Source: Chrysopilus asiliformis
Lineage: Eukaryota > Arthropoda > Insecta > Diptera > Rhagionidae
Reading direction: 5' to 3'
Length of the DNA: 64,000 nt
Assembly (NCBI GenBank): GCA_964034945.1
Contig: OZ035962.1
Span: 19,954,530 to 20,018,529, forward strand
Below the pieces are notes generated by a model. The model did not search any database, had not been told where the DNA came from, and was given only the letters and a program-made list of their open reading frames with translations. How positions within the stretch are numbered: the stretch's first letter is position 1; each line of letters opens with the position of its first letter. A program made the translations under genes and the position numbers. Shown here one piece after another: positions 34,081 to 45,939 of the stretch.

Positions 34081-35655
34081 TTTGCTTTGCATCCAAAAAT
34101 TGTACCACTCTGTCATACCTTCCACATACAGATATTTTATTATGTGCAAGTTTGTTGAAAATGAGGAGGGGAGAAGGATTAGTAAATTTATCCCAGTAGT
34201 GTAAATATGGAGAGAAACCAAATAGGAATATACGAGATAGTAAACTCTTCTGCAATGATTCCCGCAAAATTGGGATTTTTTCCTATAATTTTGGGAAAAT
34301 TTCCTATATTTTGGCATGAATTCCGCTTTTGTTTGGGAGTTATCACAAAATTCATAGGAATCTGTTCTATTATTTTTATAAATGTAAATTACATAAAATT
34401 TGAGTAATTTATCCATTTGTTCAGAGAAAAACTCGGAATTCGCGTTGGAAGATCAGGTATACAAACGAATATTGAATAGTGCACTATCGTTTCTTGTAAA
34501 TTGTAACACTTGTTAGGTTTTTAACACAATTTGAATATCACTATTTTACAACAGAGATTTGTTTATCATGTGATTTTATAATAAAAAAGGATTTGTTTGT
34601 TTCATAAAAAATTTGCGAGTAAAATGTTGGAAAATGCTGGAAAAGTGATTAGTGTGAACATTTAGCATATTTTAACTGTCTGCTGCTAGTGTTTTCGGAT
34701 GAGTGACAATTAGGGTCTAAAAGTCAATGACATATGCGATAAAATACACCGGAAATTATAATGTTAAACGAACGTGTACTACATTTATAATTTCCGTTTC
34801 GTTACCGTGCATCAGAATTTCTATAAAAGCTTGAGAACGATACACGTATACGGAAGAAAGAAAACGCTTCCTTTGGGTATTCAATGTTTGCTTTTAATTC
34901 ACATAGCTTTATAAATAAACTTAAAGTCCTTTTGCATGATGCAAGTATCTTCTATTCCTGATAGTGCATATACGACTATCTACGTGTACAAAACTAAATG
35001 GCAGTATACGAGGTATTCCTGCTCTACGCTAGATATGCTAACTATCAGCACCGTGGGAATTGTACAGCAAAAAGAACATTCAGGATTCGAGACAGGTGGA
35101 TGACTATCTCGGTATTATCCTCTTTACCCTCTTAACCTGTACAATAACGTACTATGAGAATCATAACAAACTGAATGAGTGGAGTTAGAGAATCAAAATG
35201 TTTGTAGCCTGAAAAGTTCCGCAACTGAAAAACAAGTCATTTGCAACAGAACGTTTGTATATTTGAAGTCACATTTTTCACTTTCCTCTCCCTATGCAAT
35301 TTGTGTCAGACAAAAATTTAAAAAAAAATGATAAACTGCATTTTGTAATGATTTTTGTTAAAACAATCTGAACATACTACATACATAGGTTAATCTAGTA
35401 ATGTAGAAGGAGACCACTTATTTCTTAACACCCGAGTCATAAATAAATGGCTGGCAAATGTCAAACAGCTCCCGCTTTCAATGGAGTCCATTTGCGAAAT
35501 TATAAAGTCCCTAAAGATTAATCAACCTAAATTAGAAAAAGTTCATGTTACGAAGTTTCAACTCTCTGCGGCTTTCTATAAAATTTCCTGCAGCAAATTG
35601 TTTAAACTGGTAGTAAAAAGATTTTAAAAACTTTGATAAAAGCTATGATTTGACA
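34081..35655. other. Non-genic intron sequence
   Basis: Nothing recognisable. The short ORFs here are in or antisense to repeat sequence. Confidence 0.5.
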
Positions 35656-36130
35656 AGTGGAATCTCGATAGGTCGAGATCTCTCTGATAAACAGTGGAAT
35701 CTCGATAGGTCGAAATTGAACGAAACTTTGAGTTATGGAGGATTTTGAGATATTCTTGCAATCCATGATGATAAGGAGTCATGATGCACGATAATGTTTT
35801 ATGCTTGGTTTACATGAATGACAGATAATGACAATCTGTCATAAAAGAATGGACAAGTTCATTATTTTATGAGAGATTGTCATTTTTCTGACAGAAATAA
35901 TGACAAAAATGATACTATTTACACGATAATGACAATTTATGATAAAAAAAATGACAAATTTGTCATTCGTGTAAACGCAGCATTACATGGTCGTTTTACC
36001 ATTATTTTTTTACTGAAATGCACTGGGCCATTAATTACTTCCGAATTCCAGGATTTATTCCCGATTTATTCAAGTTAAGATAATTTTTATTCGATTCATC
36101 GAAGTTTCTTCGATTTACTGGAGTTGTTGG
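35656..36130. mobile_element. Possible pogo/Tigger-like remnant with a small MITE inside
   Basis: CAGTGGAATCTCGATAGGTC appears at 35694 and a near copy starts at about 35656. This resembles pogo/Tigger termini. The right end near 36120 is only loosely complementary. Inside, 35803-35986 is bounded by GGTTTACATGAATGACA and TGTCATTCGTGTAAAC, a ~180-bp MITE with internal ATAATGACAA repeats. Confidence 0.4.
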
Positions 36131-36474
36131 GTAAAAAGTTGAGCTTGAGGTCCGACCGATCAGACTCCTCTACTGAGATGAAATATTATTTGTAAGCTTC
36201 TAATAGCTAAATCGAAGCATATATTCTAATTTTGATTCCATATTAGTTTTTTTGAATTCCAAGCAAATTTAGTTTTAATAAAATTGTTTTTTTAATATTT
36301 CTACTTTCTTATACGAAGTTCAACAAAATATTATTATTAAAAAAAATCGAAAAATTTCGACAAACAATTTTTCCTAAAAAACATTTCCCGAGCACTTCCG
36401 AGCTTTATTTGCAAAATGTCTTTCTGCCTGTCATTCTGTCAGTTTGTGTACAAGATTTCTCAAAAACTACATAC

Positions 36475-37445
36475 AGAAAGAAAAAATATCAGTTGTGGTC
36501 AACACAAAACTTTCTTCTACAAAATCTACGACCCTGTGCAATTTACGCTAGAGCCCTGTCGCGTTGTCAACCCAATACAACCTCCCAATAAATTCTTGGT
36601 TCATCCAAAAATATCAAAAACGTACAAAATTTGAGATAACTTGAGAACGGTAAAAGATATCAATTTACGGTAAATGGCAAAAATGTAGAAAATGTTAACA
36701 TCTTTAATTATTCTTTTAACTGATTTGTCGAAAAACAGTTAGTTTGCAAATTATTCGCAAAAATATGATTTTTTACATATTAATGAAAATATCTCAATAA
36801 CGGTAAAAGATAACGGATAACGGTAAAAGACAAAATTGTGCAGAATACCATTCTCATTAATTCATTTCATACATTCAGTCAGCAAAAACCCGTTAGTTTT
36901 CGAGATAATCGCAAAAAACTGTTTTTTTTTGGAAATAACGGTTTATCTCGATAACAGGTTGAAATATCGAGTTATAGCTAAAGACAAAATTGTGGGAAAT
37001 TTTATTTTCTCCAAGTTTTGTCATACTTAAGGCCACTAAAAAACGCGTAGTTTGGGAGTAAATCGAGAAAAACGAAATTGCGGTTTTTGAAAAACCGCCA
37101 TTTTGGATACTTCCGGTTAACGGATTTCCACCAAAAGTTGATAGGATCGTCCCATTTCAGGACCCAACATGCCTATAAAATTTCATGGCGCTAGCTCTAT
37201 TAGTTTTTGAGAAATCTTGTACACAGACTGACAGACTGACAGACAGACTGACAGACAGACTGACAGACAGACTGACAGACAGACTGACAGACAGACTGAC
37301 AGACAGACTGACAGACAGACTGACAGACAGAAAGACATTTTTTAAATATGACTCCAATCGACTCAGGAGTGATCGGGAAATGTTTTTTAGGCAAAATTAA
37401 GAGGTCGAAATTTTTCATGAATACAATACTTTATTATACTCCGTA
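36475..37445 (+). mobile_element. Family D element with 12-bp microsatellite core
   Basis: It begins AAATATCAGTTGTGGTCAAC, carries repeated ATCTCGATAACGG-type units, then the GACAGACTGACA array at 37224-37336, then GGAAATGTTTTTTAGGC and ends TATACTCCGTAGAAGAAAGT. The order (units, GACA microsatellite, TATACTCC end) resembles other HINE families here. Confidence 0.5.
37224..37336. repeat. 12-bp array (ACTGACAGACAG)n
   Basis: About nine nearly perfect copies. It creates a spurious Leu-Thr-Asp-Arg repeat ORF on the plus strand and Ser-Val-Ser-Leu on the minus strand. Confidence 0.95.
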
Positions 37446-37469
37446 GAAGAAAGTGAAAATAGTAAAAGT

Positions 37470-37676
37470 AGTTAAAATTGCGTCAACCTACAAAAATAGT
37501 TGTTTAACCATGCTTATTCTTCTCAAAATTTACTACAAACGCAGTTAATTCAACTATTAAATGGTCAAAAATGTTTGTAATAATTGAATTAAGTACGTGT
37601 GTAGTAAGTTTTGAGAAGATTTTACCACGTAAGCATGGTTAAACCACTATTTTCGTAGGTTGACGCAGTTTTAACT
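37470..37676. mobile_element. ~207-bp MITE
   Basis: The ends AGTTAAAATTGCGTCAACCT and their inverse are complementary for about 47 bp with a few mismatches. It lies between two oppositely oriented family D segments. Confidence 0.7.
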
Positions 37677-37689
37677 ATTTTTTTTTCTT

Positions 37690-38090
37690 TTTGTGTACTT
37701 GAGATAGAACTATGAGATTTTACAGAAATGTTTGGTACTGAAATGTGACGATCCTGTGAACTTTTAGTGGAAATCCGTTGACCGGAAGTAATTAAAATGG
37801 CGATTTTTCAGAAAAAAAACCCGATTTTGTTCTTCGCGATTTACTCCGAAACTGCGCGTTTTCAGTGGTCTTTTGTATGACAAGGCGGGAAAATTTCCTA
37901 CACGTTTGTCTTTTTAGATAGAACTCGATATTTCAAACTAATATTACCAACAATTTTGCCTTTTACCGTTATCCACTATCTTTTACCGTTATTGAGATAT
38001 TTCAATCAAAAAGTATAAAATTAGATTTTAGCGAATTGCTTACAAATTAACGGTTCCTCGTGAAAATTGTTAAAGGAGGAATTAAAGATA
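37690..38090 (-). repeat. Family D segment, inverted
   Basis: It contains the inverse of the 36.9-37.1-kb sequence (TTTGCGATTTACTCCGAAAC-like and CTTTTACCGTTATTGAGATA). Together with 36475-37445 it makes a large imperfect inverted repeat around the MITE. Confidence 0.5.
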
Positions 38091-38097
38091 TTAAAAA

Positions 38098-38631
38098 TCT
38101 ATATATATAAAATCGTCCTGATTGACTGAGTGATTAACAAAGCCCAGCCCAAACCCCTGAAGCTATAGACTTGAAACTTTCACAGTATGTCCCAACCATC
38201 GCGTAGGCGCTCACTAAGGCGGGGTTTTCCGAAATTTTACCGCTAAGGGGGTAAACGGGGGGTAAAGGGGGTTTGGGTGTTTTTAAATCGTGATTTTCGC
38301 CATGAATCCTGCTCAATAGGAGGCTGAAAAGTTTTAATCGGGGGTTTTCGGGTTCGCTGATCACGAATCAGGTGTTGAAATTGCCAACGGAAGCTCCTGT
38401 AAGGATAACTCAAATATCCTTTTTACCATTTTTGCCGGGGAAAAATGGCATTAGGGGTTTTTCGTGGTCGCTGATCACGAATCTGGTGTTAGAATTTTAA
38501 AATTCGGAACAAGAGGTCCTGAAGGCAAAACGATTTTTTTCAAAAGTTTTTAAGTAATTTTTTTGTTTTTTGGCCGCAAGAAAATTTTTGCAAAAAACTT
38601 TTACCCGACAACGGCGGATATGCAAGCTAGT
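38098..38631 (+). mobile_element. Family C Helitron/HINE-like element, copy 5
   Basis: It begins TCTATATATATAAAATCGTC, has two ~120-bp units (CGCTGATCACGAATCAGGTG, CGCTGATCACGAATCTGGTG) and ends GGATATGCAAGCTAGT, the same termini as the copies at 16.5 and 19.3 kb. Confidence 0.6.
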
Positions 38632-39486
38632 TCTCTATATTTTTGCCTTTTACATTTTTGCTTAAATTGATAAATTTTACCGTTATCAAGAGATTTCAGA
38701 TTTTGTAAAATTATACTATGAAAATCAATTAAAACAAATGACGGTTTCTGATTCTACTACATGCCCGATTTCCTTCGTGGGACTTAGTGCTTAAGATATT
38801 TCTTATAAAAAAGCATTTTAATGGAAACACAAATCAATGTTGGTGGTTTTTTGCCAAAAATTAAAAATAAAAAAATTTGAAAACATGTTTCTTTCTATTT
38901 TCAACAATTATGTTCCAATTAGGTCAGAAGACACGAAAAAATTCCATAAAAAAAATTCAGGTCTGAAGGGGTTAAGAAAGAGGGGAACAACTAAAACTCC
39001 ATACAAAAAAAACGCGAAAAAGTGCAAGGGGGCCAGAGTCCGATATGCCTAAATTAGTGGGACGTATTTTATACGGGACGTATTTGGGACGTATTTTATG
39101 GACTGTTAGAAACTCACAAAACTCCACAAGAAATTTAAAAATATTTTCATCAACTGATTTTATTGTAAAATCACAGTACTTTCATATTTTTCCTTGAAAA
39201 ATTTCCTGTATTTTTATAGATAGCATAAATATTTGAAAAATCCAAGCTATATTTCTTTCAATGTTTTTTTTATTTATTTAGGTTTTGCAACTCACCCACA
39301 CCAAATGATTGATATCGGAATGAAATACTCATCGATCTAAAAATTTTCTACTGTGACCATTAGAGAATGCGGAATCTAAGAGTGAGAGAGGTTTCCTATT
39401 CCCATCCGAATCTACGTAGTGGCTGGCATCCGTAATAAATGTTAAACCATAAATGTATGAAACCAATGCACTTACTATCATCAATA
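38632..39486. other. Non-genic intron sequence
   Basis: No gene or clear element. AT-rich with a few family D-like phrases (TTACCGTTATCAAGAGATTT). Confidence 0.45.
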
Positions 39487-39487
39487 G

Positions 39488-39720
39488 AAGGTACCCGGGA
39501 ATAAAACCAGCATCAGTGCAATACTACAGGGACCTGATATCACTTTCAAGAACCGTGTTGGAATGGTGGGTAAGCAGCAGGAGGTGTATTGTGAGGTTAA
39601 CTTTTCATTAGACAACCGTCTACGATGCGGCATCATGACTGTAAAGGTTCGGGATAAGGAAGTCTCCAATCTATACGGTGGCAAGCGCAACCATCATCAG
39701 CAAAAACAACAGATGAGAAT
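39488..39720 (+). CDS. Exon-like segment of unknown gene, possible
   Basis: After an AATAG acceptor-like site, the plus strand stays open and reads KVPGNKTSISAILQGPDITF, then KNRVGMVGKQQEVYCEVNFS, then LDNRLRCGIMTVKVRDKEVS, ending near NLYGGKRNHHQQKQQMRILK. The composition is that of an ordinary folded protein, unlike the low-complexity ORFs around it. The acceptor has a poor pyrimidine tract and no strong donor is seen, so it may be a decayed or retro-inserted copy. It is antisense to, and inside, the large RhoGEF intron. I do not recognise the family. Confidence 0.35.
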
Positions 39721-39784
39721 ATTAAAAGTTACACACATACATAAAATATTTTTACAGCTGGAACGTGATTTTTCAAATCTTTAA

Positions 39785-40724
39785 TATTTTCTATCTATAT
39801 CCGAAGTGGGACAGGACAGGAACACTAAGGACAAAATGGAAATGGGCAAGCATCCGCTCGTATATCCTGTTTTCATGGGGCCAAAACCGATGTTGATGTC
39901 GGTGCCCACAACTGCATGCCCTGATCGCGATATCAGTTTTTAGAAATTTCTCGAGGTTTTTCTTGTTTACTTGTGTTTCTGGAACGTCATCAGTAGATCA
40001 AGATATCCCGAGTTTTTCCTGCTCATGCCAACAGATGAAAAACTCTAAATGTTGGGTTGAATATACAGTTACAGTGTAAGTAAAGTACCTCGGCTGCTAT
40101 GAAAGCTTCTGTAAGTTTCTTTAAGTCTCTTAGTAATATTATACCACATACCACATAGCCTAGTAACATTTTGTTCACCTTTCTTCAAATATATATATGT
40201 TTATAGCAATAATCAACCCTTAGGAGCCAGACAGTTCTTTCAGAGGATTGTTGTTTAAAATTTTCTCCATCAAAGTATCTCAACTCAGTCTATTCAGTGT
40301 TTGTCATGCCGAGAAATATAGATACAAAAATACCTGATTTAATACTTTTGCTGCAGGTGAATCTTTTCCATCATGAATTTAATTTTTTAAGCTTGTATAC
40401 AAAGTTCAATTTTCGAGTTTAGAAAATTTTATATGCGCTATATTTCTCATTGTCACGATGCTGAATTTATTTTGCTGAATTTATACGTTCGACAAATTTA
40501 TTATAGAATTCTAATCTTTCCAATAAGTTACCTATTTTAAAGTTTCAAATACTCGGTATTTATTGAAGCTTAATTTTAACAATTTTACTATTATCTTGAT
40601 TACGGGCGCACAAAAGCGTTTCTCAGAATAAAATCCATCCTTTCTCCTAAGCTCATTTACGAGAAAGATTGGTTAATAACCCTCCATCCACTATCATTCA
40701 ATTAAAAAAAAACAAATAAAAATA
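39785..40724. other. Non-genic intron sequence
   Basis: No gene, RNA or repeat recognised. Confidence 0.5.
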
Positions 40725-41320
40725 TCTGTTGTGAACAGCAGATGACTTTCTTATACCACATTCACGTTTCTGCACAATTTACACTATAGCTTGACAAACC
40801 AAATATTAGTTCACATAAAAACATGAATTTTTATTTTACAAAATCTAAAATATCTCGATAACGGTAAATTATATCCATTTATAGTAAAAGGCAAAAATGT
40901 AGACAATTTTAATATCTTTACTTCTGCCATTTATACTGTTTTTTTCGAAAAACCGGTAGTTTGCAAGTAATTCGCATAATTTATTTTCATATTTTTAATG
41001 ACAATATCTCGATAACGGTAAAATATATCGGCAAATATTACTAATTTTGGCAAATATTACTGTCTGTAATTCACCACATACTTTAAACCACCAAAAACCC
41101 GTTATTTTTCGAAATATTCGCAAAAACTGATTTTTTTAAATAATGGTATATCTGAATAACGGCTTGAGATACGGAGTTCTAGTAAAAGACAAAGATGTAG
41201 AAAATTTTATTGTCTCCAACTTTTGTGTGGAAATACAAAAAAAACAGTAAAGGCAAAACATGTAGAAAATTTTATATCCTTTAAATTTTGTTAAATCTCG
41301 TCTCGATTAGACATAAATTG
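40725..41320 (+). repeat. Family D copy without microsatellite
   Basis: ATATCTGTTGTGAACAGCAG is followed by repeated AATATCTCGATAACGGTAAA units, like 36.5 kb. It ends at about 41300 in TTTATATCCTTTAAATTTTG. Confidence 0.5.
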
Positions 41321-41679
41321 AAATTTTGTTCATGGCCTGCCATTGAAATGTCCCGCGAAGACAACATTTGTCAGAATTTGTTGATGCCTTAAGCAAAAAT
41401 GGGCCTGAGGAACCCATTTTAATGTGAAACTACGTCGGTCTAACATGGCAGCAACGTGTTAACCCATTTTGGACAATTGATGCGTTATCGCATCGGTGTA
41501 ATTGAGCGACATTGACTCTTATTGTGTCCACATAAGAGTCAAAGTTCCTGTTGTGAAAAGCCATACACTCAGAAAAATGGAGGCTAACTCGATGACCTAC
41601 ATACGGCGTAATTGACCTCGGGCAGGCGCGCGTTCGCCTGCATGTGGGCAAGTAAAACTGAGTTGACCTGTGGTCGGAG

Positions 41680-41806
41680 TGTTATATTAGCTAAATGAAA
41701 CCAACTGTTTTCGTTCTCTTCTAAAAGCAGACTGACCTTTTTATTAGAGATCATTAATTCCTTAAAAACTAAAGTACATACTAAAGTACTTAAAACTAGT
41801 ACTACA
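41680..41806 (-). repeat. 3' LTR
   Basis: On the element's strand it starts TGTAGTACTAGTTTTAAG and ends TAGCTAATATAACA, with TG/CA borders and an AATAAA signal in the middle. It is identical to 45940-46066 by eye. Confidence 0.93.
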
Positions 41807-41818
41807 TCTCCCCTTTTT
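41807..41818 (-). other. Polypurine tract
   Basis: AAAAAGGGGAGA on the minus strand directly abuts the 3' LTR, the expected primer site for plus-strand DNA synthesis. Confidence 0.85.
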
Positions 41819-42013
41819 CAAATTCAAAAATAATTCAAAAATATTTAATTAATTCATTGACAATGTTAACTTAATCTTAAGTATTTTCTTAACTTTTCTC
41901 CATCTTACCCTTTAACAATATTTTATAAACCTTCACCTTCAATAATCAAATTTTAAGTTATTATTGTAAAGTTTAATTATGAATTTAACAACTTCAAAAC
42001 TAAATTAAATATA

Positions 42014-45000
42014 TCAAGCTTTTGGCAATTTACACAAAAAGTAAGAATTTCTGCGGAAAATTCTTCCACTTTTTAAATCCTTAATCCAATAAGATCTTGG
42101 GGTTGAGTGTTTTTCAACTATTTCAGCCTCAGACCAAATGTTACCATTTCTAAACATAATTTTTTCATTTATTCGAAATTCAGGCTTCTCTTTTACACCT
42201 CGGTTATAGTAAAAAGCTTCTCGTTTTCTTTTATATTCAAAATTTGTTTTTAAATTTGGAACTGAATTAATGTTAAAGTGGCTTAATCTTTCTGGAAGCA
42301 ATGCTCTAGTTTTTCTACCAAATAAAAGTTGATTTGGCGAAAGATTTAAATCTTTAATTGGTGTATTTCGATACTCCAATAGGGAAATCCAATAATCATT
42401 TTCTGATTTTTTAAAAATGTTTTTTGCAATTTGAACTGCTCTCTCAGCTAGTCCATTTGATTTCGGATATAATGGACTTGACGTTATTACTTTAATGTCA
42501 TTCAATTTCGTAAACTTCAGAAACTCGTAACTTGAAAATGGCATATTATCTGCTATAATTTCTTTAGGTAACCCATGTGTGGCAAATACAATTTTAAGGT
42601 TTTCTATAACACTTTTGGCCGTTTTAGAGCTTAGACGACAAATCTCTAAATATTTGGAATAATAATCTATTATTACAAGAAAATTCTTATTTTTAAATTG
42701 ACATATGTCCATTCCAATTTTCATGAATGGAAACATCGGAATCTCATGTGATAAAAGCGGTTCTTTTCTCGAACTATTTCTATATTTTTGGCAAATCATA
42801 CATTTTTCAATCATATTCTCTATGTCTGTCATAATCCCTGGCCAATACAAAATTTCCCTAGCACGACTCTTAGTTTTCTCAATTCCAAAGTGAGATCTAT
42901 GTAAAATTTCTAACATCTCTTTTCTTAAACATGTGGGAACAAAAATTTTCTCATCTAAAAACACTATTTTATTTTCTACATATAAATTTTCTTTAAATTT
43001 CCAAAAACTTTTTATAAATTCTGGTAAAAACTTTTTGTTATTTGGCCAACCTTGTACAATTATTTCTCTTAATTTTGACAAGATTTCATCGCTATCTGTT
43101 GCCTGCTGGATTTTAAGTATTTTTTCATCAGATACATTAACTGAGTGTACTATTCCCTTTAAATCACTAACAGTTTCGGATCTATCTTTTTTGTTGTAGA
43201 ATCTAGACAACAAATCTGCTACTAACATGTACCGACCTGGTAAATATTCTAAATTCATCTCATACTTCCATAATTTTAATTTCATCCGTTGCAGTCTACC
43301 TGATGGTATTTTATGAATTGATTTATTAATTATACCTAATAAAGGCTTGTGATCCGTTTGCATTGTAAATTTTCTTCCATAAACCCAGTTATGAAACCTC
43401 TCACATGCAAAACAAATTGCTAACATTTCTTTTTCTATCTGAGAATATTCTTTTTCAATGTCTGTTAAACTTTTTGATGCAAACGAAATCGGATAATTAT
43501 TTTGAAGCAAACAACAGCCAACACCATTTTTACTCGCATCTGTTTGAATAACAATATCTACTTCAGGATTAAACGGTTTTAATTTAGGTGCTTCAATTAT
43601 AAGTTTTTTAATATCTAATAAACATTTATTATGAATTGGAAGCCAGCTAAAATTTACATCTTTTTTGACTAATAATCTTAAAGGAGTTGAAATTTCTGCT
43701 AAATTAGGAATTACTTTTTGCAAATAATTAATCATGCCTAATAATTTTTGGACTTCTTTTTTATTGTTAGGAATACCTAATTCTTCAATTGCTTTAATTC
43801 TGTCATTGTCAAAACAAATACCCTGCTTGGAAATTATATGACCTAGAAAACGAACTTCCGTTTTTCTAAATTGCAACTTCTGTTTGTTAAATTTTATATC
43901 TAAAACTTTTGCCCGTTCCATAACCTGTTTGAATATTTTATCATGTTCTTCAAGAGTATCAGCATAAATAAGTATATCATCTATATAAACTAAGGTGCCA
44001 TTAATACCTTCAAAATGTCTCTCATTGAACTTCTGAAACGCTTCGGGAGCGATTTTTACCCCAAAAGGTAATCTAAGAAACCTATAACATCCAAATGGCG
44101 AATTAAATGTACAAAGACTACTAGATTTTTCATTAAGCCTAATTTGGAAGAATCCCTCTTTTATGTCTAGTACACTAAAATACTGTTTTTCTGAAACTTT
44201 CATCATTATGTCTTCAAATTTTGGTATTACCACCTTCTCATCTACAATACTTTTATTTAAGTTCTGTGGATCGAGACAAACTCTAATATTTCCATTCGAT
44301 TTTTCCACTATAACTAGGTTAGATATCCATTCAGATGGTTCAGTAACCCTTTTAATAATTTCTAATTGTTCTAATCTATTTAGTTCTTTCCGCAACGGCT
44401 CAAGCAAACTAACTGGCACTCTACGAGGTGGATTGGCAATAGGGCTAACATTTTCTTTTAATTTAATATCAAATTCTTTGACAAAACACCCAATTCCTTC
44501 AAAATTTTGAGCGTACTGATCTAACATTTTGTTTTGTGATGCCATTTCGACAGTTTCCAGTCTTTGAATCAACTTTAGATTTAAACAACCTTGCAAACCA
44601 AAAATAGGTGTTGAATCGCTGTCAACAATAGCAAACTTTTCAATACTAAACTCATTTTTAAAACAACATTCTAATTCAATTTCCCCAATTACATTTAGTG
44701 TATTGCCACCATAAGCCATTAACTTTAAGTTAGTTCCTGTTGCTTCAACATTAGCAAGCATTTTATAATATTTAAAAGGCAAGACATTAACGTCTGCTCC
44801 AGAATCTAATTTGAAATTCACAAATTTTCCATTTACTAAAATTTGTTCAAACCACGATCTTTGTGATTCAAAATTAGATTTGATCATATCAATATAAAGA
44901 GAATCTGATTTCGTACCTTTTGTATTCTGGATTTCATTAACTGATTTTGAAAAACAAGCAACTGCAAAATGATTACTTTTTCCACACTTTTTACATGGTT

Positions 45001-45895
45001 TGCCAAACGCTGGACACTGAGCATAAGCATGAACTTGATTGCAGAATTTACATTTTATGTTCCTAAAATTATTATCAGATTTTTTAAACAGTTTTTTATT
45101 ATCATAATTCGATTTTGTAACACCTTTGTGAAAATTTTTATTTTTACTATTTTCATGAAAATTTTTATTTTTATTGTTAATTTCAAATTTCTTACTACAA
45201 CCCTGTTTCCTATCAACAGCTAGGACTTCTGCTTGATTGTTGTCCTCTCGTTTTCTCTGCAATGCCTTTGCCTGCGAATTAGAAACTTCCTCTGCACGTG
45301 CCATCTCGATTGCCTTCTGAAGTGTTAAACCATCTGTCTCGTGTAACATTCTTTTCTGCAGTCTTTTATCCGCTACTCCTAATACAATGCGGTCCCGTAA
45401 CATTCGTTCTTCCATTGTTGAGTAACCACATGTTTTGACCAACTTTTTGATGTCTATCAGAAATGCATCAAATTTTTCACCATCCTCTTGAACACGACTC
45501 CAGAACAAAAAACTTTCATACATTTCGTTTTTTCTGGGCATACAAAAATCAGCAAACGCTTTGTACACCTTATCGAACTTTTTCTTATCCTCATCAGACA
45601 AATTTAAAGAACTGTGGAAGAGTTCTATAGCCTGTGAGCCCGCTTCGTTAAGAAAAATCCCAATTTTTGCCGCATCACTTTTTGACTCTAGCTCAATAGC
45701 TGCCGAAAACTGTTCCCAATTTTGTGAAAATCGTCGCCAATTTTCTGCCAAATTTCCATCCAACACCAAATCATCTATTTTCTTTAGAAACTCCATTGTT
45801 ACGACATTTACTTGAACTTTCCTCGGCCTGCCTGGTTTCCTCTTATTTGCTAATTTCAGCTTTTCCAACTTTTCTTTATCTGGATACACACCCAT
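42014..45895 (-). CDS. Gag-Pol polyprotein of the Mag-like retrotransposon
   Basis: This is one continuous 1,293-residue frame from ATG 45895. Gag occupies about residues 1-320 and ends in two zinc knuckles (C-x2-C-x3-H-x4-C near 282-294, C-x2-C-x4-H-x4-C near 301-314). The protease has DSGA at 364-367. Reverse transcriptase follows, with YIDD at 637-640. RNase H has TDAS at 784-787, Glu near 823 and TDHKPL at 847-852. Integrase has an HHCC zinc domain (H999, H1002, C1032, C1035) and a catalytic triad D1063, D1116, E1151. There is no chromodomain or envelope gene. Gag and Pol share one frame, so no frameshift is needed. Every core motif is intact, so the protein could be functional. It serves replication and insertion of the element. 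Confidence 0.95.
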   Translation of the reverse strand: MGVYPDKEKLEKLKLANKRKPGRPRKVQVNVVTMEFLKKIDDLVLDGNLAENWRRFSQNWEQFSAAIELESKSDAAKIGIFLNEAGSQAIELFHSSLNLSDEDKKKFDKVYKAFADFCMPRKNEMYESFLFWSRVQEDGEKFDAFLIDIKKLVKTCGYSTMEERMLRDRIVLGVADKRLQKRMLHETDGLTLQKAIEMARAEEVSNSQAKALQRKREDNNQAEVLAVDRKQGCSKKFEINNKNKNFHENSKNKNFHKGVTKSNYDNKKLFKKSDNNFRNIKCKFCNQVHAYAQCPAFGKPCKKCGKSNHFAVACFSKSVNEIQNTKGTKSDSLYIDMIKSNFESQRSWFEQILVNGKFVNFKLDSGADVNVLPFKYYKMLANVEATGTNLKLMAYGGNTLNVIGEIELECCFKNEFSIEKFAIVDSDSTPIFGLQGCLNLKLIQRLETVEMASQNKMLDQYAQNFEGIGCFVKEFDIKLKENVSPIANPPRRVPVSLLEPLRKELNRLEQLEIIKRVTEPSEWISNLVIVEKSNGNIRVCLDPQNLNKSIVDEKVVIPKFEDIMMKVSEKQYFSVLDIKEGFFQIRLNEKSSSLCTFNSPFGCYRFLRLPFGVKIAPEAFQKFNERHFEGINGTLVYIDDILIYADTLEEHDKIFKQVMERAKVLDIKFNKQKLQFRKTEVRFLGHIISKQGICFDNDRIKAIEELGIPNNKKEVQKLLGMINYLQKVIPNLAEISTPLRLLVKKDVNFSWLPIHNKCLLDIKKLIIEAPKLKPFNPEVDIVIQTDASKNGVGCCLLQNNYPISFASKSLTDIEKEYSQIEKEMLAICFACERFHNWVYGRKFTMQTDHKPLLGIINKSIHKIPSGRLQRMKLKLWKYEMNLEYLPGRYMLVADLLSRFYNKKDRSETVSDLKGIVHSVNVSDEKILKIQQATDSDEILSKLREIIVQGWPNNKKFLPEFIKSFWKFKENLYVENKIVFLDEKIFVPTCLRKEMLEILHRSHFGIEKTKSRAREILYWPGIMTDIENMIEKCMICQKYRNSSRKEPLLSHEIPMFPFMKIGMDICQFKNKNFLVIIDYYSKYLEICRLSSKTAKSVIENLKIVFATHGLPKEIIADNMPFSSYEFLKFTKLNDIKVITSSPLYPKSNGLAERAVQIAKNIFKKSENDYWISLLEYRNTPIKDLNLSPNQLLFGRKTRALLPERLSHFNINSVPNLKTNFEYKRKREAFYYNRGVKEKPEFRINEKIMFRNGNIWSEAEIVEKHSTPRSYWIKDLKSGRIFRRNSYFLCKLPKA

Positions 45896-45919
45896 GTGAC
45901 TCCTTAAATTTTTTTTTTA

Positions 45920-45939
45920 ACTCCACGACAACTGCGCCA
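45920..45939 (-). other. Primer binding site
   Basis: Directly after the 5' LTR the minus strand reads TGGCGCAGT, matching the complement of a serine tRNA 3' end (ACTGCGCCA) for nine bases before mismatches begin. Confidence 0.6.

Noticed and set aside
37157..37418. Leu-Thr-Asp-Arg / Ser-Val-Ser-Leu repeat ORFs
   Set aside because: Translation of the 12-bp ACTGACAGACAG array.
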